Assembly (NCBI GenBank): GCA_937996655.1
Contig: CALKUK010000015.1
Span: forward strand, 248,001-312,000
DNA length: 64,000 nt
Origin: an uncultured Sphingomonadaceae bacterium
Lineage (GTDB): Bacteria; Pseudomonadota; Alphaproteobacteria; Sphingomonadales; Sphingomonadaceae
Direction of reading: 5' to 3'
Made by a program: the position numbers and the translations under genes. The notes beneath the pieces are model-generated. The model searched no databases. It saw only the letters and a program-made list of their open reading frames with translations, and had not been told where the DNA came from. Shown here in pieces: positions 53,460-60,580 of this stretch (position 1 is the stretch's first letter; every line of letters begins with the position of its first letter).

Positions 53460-53483
53460 CCTCTTCGGTGTTGGCCGAGGAGG
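53460..53483 (-). promoter_or_regulatory. Stem-loop enclosing the Shine-Dalgarno of the MoxR gene
   Basis: In the mRNA sense, CCUCCUCGG pairs with CCGAAGAGG (8 of 9 pairs, 6-base loop). The GAGGA site that precedes the AUG by 9 bases is in the right arm, so ribosome access would be blocked. Three further small stems (53532-53545, 53551-53565, 53576-53589) lie upstream. Confidence 0.4.
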
Positions 53484-53615
53484 GCTGCCCGCATCCCATG
53501 TCTTGCCCGCTTGATTGCCTAGGGCCGCATGCCGCCTTTTGGCGGAACCACCTTACCCGGGTAGGCAGGTTGGCGGAGGCGTCAGCCTCACTCGCTATGC
53601 TTGGTTTGATTCGAT

Positions 53616-54248
53616 TTACCTGTTCAGTTGCTCCTGGCCGCGCAGGATGCTGATCTCGGGGGTTGGGGCCTCAACATCCAGCGGGTTCAGAGGTCCAACT
53701 CTTACCCAGCGTGTGAACGCTCCACTGCCGAGGCAGAATACGCGAACCCGCTTGCCGCGGAAAATTGCAAAGTTCCCGCGCTTGTGCACCGGCACGTCAT
53801 AAAGGAACGATTGTCCGACCTGGTGGACAAGGTAGGTCCTGGGATCGACGGTCCAACCGACATAGCCGAACCATGAGCTCATTGTTTCAAGGTCGCGCTG
53901 CAGACGCCGCTTTTCCGATGTCCAGCCTTCAATTGACTGCATGCGGCGTATCTTCGCGCCAAGGATATCGTCAAAGGGATCTGGGCGAACGTCGCGAAGA
54001 TCGATCAGGCTTGATCCATGCCGCGGAAAATAGCCTGACGTCAGCACGGCAGCAGGCCATGACAAGAGCGCCTCGGAGATAAACCCGAGAAACCCAAGAA
54101 CGTCCAAATATGACTTATGATCAACGTCGCCTCCTATGTTTGCCCTTGGGCCTCGTCGTTGAACCACCGATGCCGGAGTTGGCCGGTTGGCAGGGCAGAG
54201 CCCTTCTTGACGATGAGCAACACTTAGCTTGAGCGACGGTTCTTGCAA
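53616..54248 (-). CDS. Hypothetical protein upstream of the MoxR gene
   Basis: Frame of up to 210 residues; the true start is unclear (the first 40 residues are non-distinctive). The middle has a hydrophobic stretch (YLDVLGFLGFISEALLSWPA), the C-terminal part is basic and beta-like (VDPRTYLVHQVGQSFLYDV, VRVFCLGSGAFTRWVRVGP). No family recognised. It is on the same strand as the quartet with a 165-base structured gap, and it is divergent from the HtrA-like gene. Confidence 0.5.
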   Translation of the reverse strand: MQEPSLKLSVAHRQEGLCPANRPTPASVVQRRGPRANIGGDVDHKSYLDVLGFLGFISEALLSWPAAVLTSGYFPRHGSSLIDLRDVRPDPFDDILGAKIRRMQSIEGWTSEKRRLQRDLETMSSWFGYVGWTVDPRTYLVHQVGQSFLYDVPVHKRGNFAIFRGKRVRVFCLGSGAFTRWVRVGPLNPLDVEAPTPEISILRGQEQLNR

Positions 54249-54359
54249 TGAAATTGATCTATCAGCCAGCCAAGCTTTCCCACAGGATGTCCTCCTTTGA
54301 CATGCTCGCGCTAGGCAGGTGGACGACTTCTGTTAGAGGCCTGCGTCTCAGCAGGCGAT

Positions 54360-55673
54360 ATGTCAGGGGGAAAAGTGAAGCATCCGATTTTTGTAGCAGC
54401 ACTGCTTTTGGCCTCGACGCCTGCAAGCGCAAGAACACCAACTGCTGACGTGATCTTGGATCAGGCTAATCATTACACGGTGAAAATCCGACGCGTTTCG
54501 TCAATCGGTCTCAGCGAGGATGAAGGTACTTCGGTTAGTGCAACCGGGTTTCTGGTGGATCAAAACCGTGGGTGGATCCTGACGAACGCTCATGTTGCCA
54601 GTCGATCCCCAGCGACAATCACGGTATCGTTCAAGGGGCACAAATATGTCCCAGCCCGCCGCGTATTTGTTGATAGGCTGACTGACGTGGCGGTCCTCGA
54701 GATTGATAAGGGTGCAATTCCTGCCGACGCCGCGACGGCAGATCTGGAATGTAGTCAGCCACCGAGAGTGGGCAATCCCGTGGCCATTTTTGGACACCCT
54801 GGCGATCTGTCTTACACGGCAACGCGCGGCATTATCTCGAGTGTATCGTGGGTTTTTCCGACTGAAATCATCCAGAGTGATGCAACGATAAATGGGGGTA
54901 ACTCGGGCGGACCGCTCATTGATCTCTCGACTGGCAAGATTGTTGGAATAGCGGCCGCTAGCTACCGCGATACGGATGACGACCATTCAACTGCGGTCTC
55001 ATTTTCTGAGCCAATCCGCCCTGTTTGTCAGATCCTCGATCTGGTTAAAGCCGGGCGCGATGCCCGTTACCGGCAATTGCCGGCAGCATTTGCGACAGCT
55101 GAAGATGATGACAGACCGATCGTGGCAACCGTCTTCGATCACGCGTCGGGCCTGAAGGTCGGTGATCGCATAGTCGGTATCAACGGTCGTAGGGACATCC
55201 GCAACTCGTCGGACCTCGCCAACAGGCTCCGAGGGACTGATGGCTTGGTCGATGTAGTAGTTGATCGGGAAGGGCTGGAAGTCACCCTTAAGGCAGCCAC
55301 GTTTGCGATGCCCGAGGTTACGGACAATCGATCGATCGAGTTTTCGGGATTAGTGATCTCAAATCAATGGAAACTGGATAGTGCCGAATTCCAGCACGAG
55401 GGTTTCCCAGTCGTCGATTTTGTTATGCCGGGATCAGCAGCTGAGATGACCCGAGCCTATCCAAGCTATCATCTCGTTGCGGTCAACAACCGGACCATCA
55501 CCGATCTCGACAAGCTGTATGATTTGCTGATGAGCCTGCCGGCCGAGGATGAAGTCAGCCTGATCCTGAAGGCCACAACCTCGGCTGATCAATTCTATCG
55601 GCAATACCACCTTGTCACTTTGCCTCGAGGGAAACCTCGCTGGCTAAAGGCGTCGCAGACGGCTGATGATTGA
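54360..55673 (+). CDS. HtrA-like exported serine protease with PDZ domains
   Basis: Protein of 437 residues with a signal peptide (FVAALLLASTPASA). Trypsin-fold domain: ILTNAHVASRSPA (His), LTDVAVLEID (Asp), and NGGNSGGPLIDLSTG (Ser in GNSGGPL), plus GHPGDLSYTATRGIISSVSW. Two PDZ-like regions follow (HASGLKVGDRIVGINGR and the AEMTRAYPSYHLVAVNNRTI area). Acts in the periplasm or outside. Diverges from the hypothetical protein at 54248. Confidence 0.85.
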   Translation: MSGGKVKHPIFVAALLLASTPASARTPTADVILDQANHYTVKIRRVSSIGLSEDEGTSVSATGFLVDQNRGWILTNAHVASRSPATITVSFKGHKYVPARRVFVDRLTDVAVLEIDKGAIPADAATADLECSQPPRVGNPVAIFGHPGDLSYTATRGIISSVSWVFPTEIIQSDATINGGNSGGPLIDLSTGKIVGIAAASYRDTDDDHSTAVSFSEPIRPVCQILDLVKAGRDARYRQLPAAFATAEDDDRPIVATVFDHASGLKVGDRIVGINGRRDIRNSSDLANRLRGTDGLVDVVVDREGLEVTLKAATFAMPEVTDNRSIEFSGLVISNQWKLDSAEFQHEGFPVVDFVMPGSAAEMTRAYPSYHLVAVNNRTITDLDKLYDLLMSLPAEDEVSLILKATTSADQFYRQYHLVTLPRGKPRWLKASQTADD

Positions 55674-55769
55674 GCTGCAGGCAAGAGTGTCAGATCGGGG
55701 CATAGATCAGGTTTTTGCAGGTGCTCTCAATGCAGTGTCTTGCTAATCGTGTAGGACAAAGGGGGGCAT

Positions 55770-56750
55770 ATGCGCTACAGCAGGGCTGAACGGTTGATCC
55801 AACTAGCGTTGGAAATGCAGGCTGCGCGTGGCGGATTGACCATCTCCGAGATCGAGGAGAAATTTGAGGTAAGCCGGCGGACTGCCATCCGTATGAGGGA
55901 TGCAGTACTAAGGGCCTTTCCCAACTCAAGTGAGGTGCCGACCGGCGAACGCACGAAGCGCTGGCGACTGAATGCCGGCGCCGCGCAGACTTTTGCGGGG
56001 GTGACATCAGACGATCTGGCAAGCATTGAGGTGGCCGCCGCCGCGATGGAAACTGCGAACCTTCTCACCCATGCGCAAAGCTTGCGGGGGGTTGCGTCAA
56101 AGATGCGGAACCTGATTGAAGGCTCATCTTTGAACCAGATCGAGCCAGATCTTGAAGCACTCACAGAGGCAGAGGGACTGGCTCATCGAGCTGGGCCAAG
56201 GCCGCACATACCGCATTTGGTCTTTGATACCCTGCGGACGGCGATCAAATCGTGCCGTAAAGTTTCCTTCGATTATGCCTCACGCAATGGCAAGTCGGAG
56301 AGCCGGAGAACAGTCTCGCCGTTGGGCTTTCTGTATGGGCATCGCCATTACCTCGTGGCGTTACAGGATGGAGTAGCGAAACCGAAGTTCTATAGCCTGC
56401 CCTCCATCGGTAAGCTTCGTTTGGAACAGGATAGCTTTGAACGCGATCCTGGATTTAGCCTTAAGCTATTTGTTTCAGATAGTTTTGGTGTGTTCGAAGA
56501 GCCACCAGTGGACGTGGTTTGGAGGTTCTCAAAAGAGGCCGCGCCACTTGCTAGAACCTTTGTATTCCATCAAAGTCAGTCTTTGGAGGACCAGCCTGAC
56601 GGTGGGCTGATCGTTCGTTTCCGTGCGGGGGGGCTGCTGGAGATGGCATGGCATGTGTTGAGTTGGGGTCAAGACATTGAAGTTTTGGAGCCCCAAGCTC
56701 TTCGGGAATTGTTGCCGCTCGAATCTCCTGTGTGGCCAGCGCTGCCATGA
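55770..56750 (+). CDS. WYL-domain transcriptional regulator
   Basis: Protein of 326 residues. N-terminal HTH: LTISEIEEKFEVSRRTAIRMR. The WYL domain is seen in VSFDYASRNGKSESRRTVSP and GFLYGHRHYLVALQDG, followed by the WCX-like tail (FRAGGLLEMAWHVLSWG). WYL proteins sense nucleic acid or nucleotides and commonly repress defence operons (BrxR and CapW types). It precedes the sigma-factor operon by 106 bases, the likely target. Confidence 0.85.
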   Translation: MRYSRAERLIQLALEMQAARGGLTISEIEEKFEVSRRTAIRMRDAVLRAFPNSSEVPTGERTKRWRLNAGAAQTFAGVTSDDLASIEVAAAAMETANLLTHAQSLRGVASKMRNLIEGSSLNQIEPDLEALTEAEGLAHRAGPRPHIPHLVFDTLRTAIKSCRKVSFDYASRNGKSESRRTVSPLGFLYGHRHYLVALQDGVAKPKFYSLPSIGKLRLEQDSFERDPGFSLKLFVSDSFGVFEEPPVDVVWRFSKEAAPLARTFVFHQSQSLEDQPDGGLIVRFRAGGLLEMAWHVLSWGQDIEVLEPQALRELLPLESPVWPALP

Positions 56751-56842
56751 AGGTAAGTGCTAATACAAAGCGTCAGGTGGAGGGCTGGTCTGTTCTGAAT
56801 TGCGCTTTGCATTTTAATCAGGCGATTTGCTTAATCAGATGT

Positions 56843-56856
56843 AGCTCGAGCGAGCT
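56843..56856 (+). promoter_or_regulatory. Palindrome directly before the sigma-factor start codon
   Basis: AGCTCG-AG-CGAGCT abuts the ATG at 56857, and it includes the only GAG-rich ribosome-binding candidate. It may be a translational control stem or a regulator site. Inference. Confidence 0.3.
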
Positions 56857-59073
56857 ATGAGAATCACTAGCCTAATTCCTCGCCTTCTTAACCGCCAAAA
56901 TACGCAGTTCGATGCGGATATCAGGGCAGGCAATTCTGATCTGCTAACACCCGCAGAGATTCGCTTGTTGACTGAGACGAGCGAACTGGAATGCATAAGA
57001 GAATTTGCTTCTTCTTCGCGGATTCATGCCGTGGATGCTAAGGGTGACACGCCCTTACATCTTGCTGCCCGCTTGGGAAATCTGGCTCTCTGCGACATCT
57101 TTGTGCAGGCGGGTGCTAATCCAAACGCTCAAAACAATGAACAGCAGACACCCGCAGATCTAGCTGAAATTGAAGGCCACTCACTGGTGGCGCAACTATT
57201 GTCCTCGCTCGTCCAAAGGGATGACGCATCGGTCAGCGAATTGTGCACGCCAGAGGTGCAAAGTGCCTCTGAAGCGTTCCTCACTTCCGAGTTTAAATCG
57301 CCTGCGATCGAAGAAATAAATCTCAGCGATTTGCCTGAATCTTCTAATGATTATCTAGATCAGGATTTCACATTTAGGCCCGAAGAGGATCCGGAAACGT
57401 TCCGACGGAACTCAGTTTTTATCAGAAACTCTGGGTCATTTAAGCCAGTCGCACCTCCAATCTCAAGCATAGAAACAGTCGAAGGCCCGGATTGGGAAAT
57501 CGATCTAGTGCCTGTACAAATATCAGGTGATGCAATCGGTTCATTCACCCCGGCTTCTAAGAAGCAAGGGGGAGAGCGAGACTTTTTGAAACTCACAAGG
57601 GGAGGAAAAAAATCAACAAAGATAGCCACGTTAAGCAATAATACGCGTATCTCAATCGACGCGGATATATGCTCAGATTGGGTAAGTGACGTATTTCAAT
57701 TTAATAAAAACAAAATCCGGAGAAGCTTTTGTACGGATGATGATGTTGGCTTTCTGATTAAGCATTGCGAAGGCAACGTGGATGCTGACGAACTTCGCGC
57801 GAACATACTGCGGTTGCTTGAAATTTCCGGCTGCGCCCACATGGCGACAGGGACAAGTCATGATCGGGAGTTTTGGGACGCGAAATCCGATGTCGATTTT
57901 GATGATCTTGTTGAAGCAATCGAAGCGGCTCTAACTAGAGCTACCTGCCTTCCAGGCACCCAACTGTTCGATATCAGCAGAGCTGACGAGGAGGTCTTAC
58001 TCGAGCCGATGATCCGGGCCAAGCAGGATCTTCTGCTGAACATACTGGCATCTCAGTACGCACTGGGCACGATCATTTCAGCCGCTGGAGCGATGCATGA
58101 AGGCTTGCGTGACGCGGTAAATGTTACCTTGAGGCCGATATTTCCGACACGTGTTGGGCACCCGGAAACCGATGAATTTTTCCAAAATGTTGAGACGCTG
58201 AAGCAGTGGATTGCTGCTGGAAGAGTGATGGACGGCAAACAGCGCCGCGAGGCCTTGAACGCACTCGATGCCCTTGATTTGACACTTGTGTTCATGAGGG
58301 AAATCGCCCGCGTTTTGGTGCTTGACGCGTCCACAACGCGCGAAGGTACTATTATCGACAATCTCATCACGGTGCATGAAGTCGCAACCCAGAAACTGAT
58401 CCTGTCTCACCTGCCGTATGTGAGACGTTTCTCCTCTCGATATGTGGAGAGCGGCGAAGACCCAGAAGATGTTTTCCAGGTAGCCTTCATAGGTTTGCAG
58501 AGTTCGACCCGACGCTTCGACCCGGAAAGAGGCGTTCGTTTTGTGATCTACAGCGCCTTCTGGATGCGGCAGGCCATTTCTCGTTGGCGAGCCGACGAGG
58601 GGGCGCAAATTCGCGTGCCTGTCCATCGCTCTGAGAAGTTAGCCAAGCTTGATGCAGTGATCGAAAAGCGGGACATCCGATCTGACAGGGGCGTTTTTGA
58701 TGCTGAACTCGCGGAAGAAGTGGATGTTTCTTTAGAAGAGGTGAAGCTACTTCGTGGTATTCCTCGAATTTACATAGATATTCAGCACGATGATTGGGAT
58801 ATCATTTTGCCATCGCAAGAAATAGATACTTCTATTGAAGATATGGAAACTCAAAGGATTGTCGCCGATGTCTTGGAGGATCTTAACGATAGGCAGGGGG
58901 CCATCATTAAAATGCGTTTTGGGATTGGTCAGGACAATGAAATGACCCTCGAAGAGATCGGCCAGATGTACGGTGTAACGCGAGAAAGAATCAGGCAAAT
59001 CGAAGCCAAGGCTTTGGTGTATCTGTCACACCCAGCACGCAAATCGCGCCTCAAAACTCTGCTTGGATTATAA
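56857..59073 (+). CDS. Ankyrin-repeat protein fused to sigma-70 family factor
   Basis: Protein of 738 residues. Residues about 59-118 are ankyrin repeats (DAKGDTPLHLAARLGN, VQAGANPNAQNNEQQTPADL). A long middle (about 120-500) is acidic, then partly helical, without a named domain. From residue 512 it has sigma region 2 (LPYVRRFSSRYVESGEDPED, then RFDPERGVRFVIYSAFWMRQ), a region 3-like part (DAELAEEVDVSLEEVKLLRG), and region 4 with the -35-binding HTH (MTLEEIGQMYGVTRERIRQI, starting at 696). It probably directs RNA polymerase to special promoters; the ankyrin part may bind an infection signal or regulator. First gene of the MORC-Z1 operon, ahead of the ATPase with 4 bases. Confidence 0.85.
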   Translation: MRITSLIPRLLNRQNTQFDADIRAGNSDLLTPAEIRLLTETSELECIREFASSSRIHAVDAKGDTPLHLAARLGNLALCDIFVQAGANPNAQNNEQQTPADLAEIEGHSLVAQLLSSLVQRDDASVSELCTPEVQSASEAFLTSEFKSPAIEEINLSDLPESSNDYLDQDFTFRPEEDPETFRRNSVFIRNSGSFKPVAPPISSIETVEGPDWEIDLVPVQISGDAIGSFTPASKKQGGERDFLKLTRGGKKSTKIATLSNNTRISIDADICSDWVSDVFQFNKNKIRRSFCTDDDVGFLIKHCEGNVDADELRANILRLLEISGCAHMATGTSHDREFWDAKSDVDFDDLVEAIEAALTRATCLPGTQLFDISRADEEVLLEPMIRAKQDLLLNILASQYALGTIISAAGAMHEGLRDAVNVTLRPIFPTRVGHPETDEFFQNVETLKQWIAAGRVMDGKQRREALNALDALDLTLVFMREIARVLVLDASTTREGTIIDNLITVHEVATQKLILSHLPYVRRFSSRYVESGEDPEDVFQVAFIGLQSSTRRFDPERGVRFVIYSAFWMRQAISRWRADEGAQIRVPVHRSEKLAKLDAVIEKRDIRSDRGVFDAELAEEVDVSLEEVKLLRGIPRIYIDIQHDDWDIILPSQEIDTSIEDMETQRIVADVLEDLNDRQGAIIKMRFGIGQDNEMTLEEIGQMYGVTRERIRQIEAKALVYLSHPARKSRLKTLLGL

Positions 59074-59077
59074 AATT

Positions 59078-60580
59078 ATGGCTGTCAGAAATGCCCCGCC
59101 ACATGCGAGCTCGATGCTGGAATCGTTGCGTGGGCTAGGTTACGCGACCTCCACCGCGATCGCAGACCTTATAGACAACTCCATATCAGCGGACGCTGAC
59201 GAAATTTGCGTCCATTTGGAGTGGGCTGGTGAACGGAGCTGGGTCAGCATCACCGATAACGGTGGCGGTATGGATGATGCCTCGCTTGAAGCCGGGATGC
59301 GCCTCGGAGCTCGTGATCCAAGAGGAGAACGGGCAGAGAATGACTTGGGAAGGTTTGGTCTTGGGCTCAAAACGGCGAGTTTTTCGCAAGCGAGGAGGCT
59401 GACCGTCGCCAGCCGCAAGAGAGGTGGACCTAAAGTATGCTTGCGTTGGGATCTTGATCTGATTGGGAATGAACCCGGGGCCGATTGGCCTCTTTTTGAG
59501 GGACCAGCCCCCGGCTCAGAGCAACTCCTAGCTCCTTTGGAGAAGATGGAGCACGGCACGATCATTCTGTGGGAGAACCTGGACCGCATTGTGACGACTG
59601 GCTTTCAATCCAAGGACATGATTGAGCTCGCTGATCGGATAGAAGCTCATCTTGCAATGACGTATCATCGGTTGATCGAAGGCCAGAGGCCCGAGCTTCG
59701 GATACTCCTTAATGGCAGATTGGTAAAACCTTGGGATCCGTTCATGGAGGGCCATCCTGGGAAAGCCTTGGAAAGCCCAGAATACAGAATTTTTAATACA
59801 ACAGGCGTCACTGTGCAGTGCCATGTTTTGCCTCACCGCGACATGCTTAAGGCTTCGGAACAGGAAGCTGCTGCTGGGCCGGCAGGCTGGACCCAGCAAG
59901 AAGGTTTCTACGTCTACAGAAATAAAAGACTTCTGATGTCTGGCGGTTGGCTAGGCCTTGGTGATGGGGGCAAGCCATGGCCACGCGATGAGGCGCACAG
60001 GCTGGCGAGAATTCGCATTGATATCCCAAACACTGCGGATGCCGAATGGAAAATCAACGTTCTGAAATCAACGGCTAGCCCCCCCGTCCGGCTGCGGCCG
60101 CAGCTTCACCGATTGGCGACCCAAACGCGTGAGACAGCGCGTAAAGTGTTTGCGCATCGTGGACATATTGTACCCGCCGGGGGGAGCCGCCAGCTTGCCG
60201 TGCCCGATGCTTGGCAAGTGAAGCGGTCCGCCCAGGGGACGTCGTATCGAATTGCACGAGACCATGACCTCGTTGCTTCAGTGCTAAAGCGCGCAGGCCC
60301 TTTGAAGGCCGACATTTCCTCAATGCTAAGGTTGATAGAAGAGACGGTGCCCGTGCAGCGTATTTGGCTGGACACGGCCGAGGACAAAGAAACTCCGCGG
60401 ACGGGGTTCGCTGACGCACCCGACATAGAAATTTTGGAGACACTTAGTTCGCTGTTCGAAGCTCTCGTGCAATTTCGCGGGCTTACTCCCGCAGAAGCCA
60501 GAGATCGTTTGGGACGCACTCCACCATTTGACCGACATCTCGATTTGGTCGCAACTCTTGAAGTGAAAGATTCAGAATGA
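59078..60580 (+). CDS. MORC/MutL-like GHKL ATPase
   Basis: Protein of 500 residues. The Bergerat fold is seen: TAIADLIDNSISADA (N-box, Asp30 in place of the usual Glu), ITDNGGGMDD (G1) and GRFGLGLKTASFS (G2, about residues 91-103). The following region has the transducer-like LRILLNGRLVKPWDP. Start at ATG 59078; a TTG at 59063 would overlap the sigma gene. Such ATPases occur with Z1 and PD-(D/E)XK proteins in R-M-like modules. It overlaps the Z1 gene by 4 bases. Confidence 0.88.
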   Translation: MAVRNAPPHASSMLESLRGLGYATSTAIADLIDNSISADADEICVHLEWAGERSWVSITDNGGGMDDASLEAGMRLGARDPRGERAENDLGRFGLGLKTASFSQARRLTVASRKRGGPKVCLRWDLDLIGNEPGADWPLFEGPAPGSEQLLAPLEKMEHGTIILWENLDRIVTTGFQSKDMIELADRIEAHLAMTYHRLIEGQRPELRILLNGRLVKPWDPFMEGHPGKALESPEYRIFNTTGVTVQCHVLPHRDMLKASEQEAAAGPAGWTQQEGFYVYRNKRLLMSGGWLGLGDGGKPWPRDEAHRLARIRIDIPNTADAEWKINVLKSTASPPVRLRPQLHRLATQTRETARKVFAHRGHIVPAGGSRQLAVPDAWQVKRSAQGTSYRIARDHDLVASVLKRAGPLKADISSMLRLIEETVPVQRIWLDTAEDKETPRTGFADAPDIEILETLSSLFEALVQFRGLTPAEARDRLGRTPPFDRHLDLVATLEVKDSE

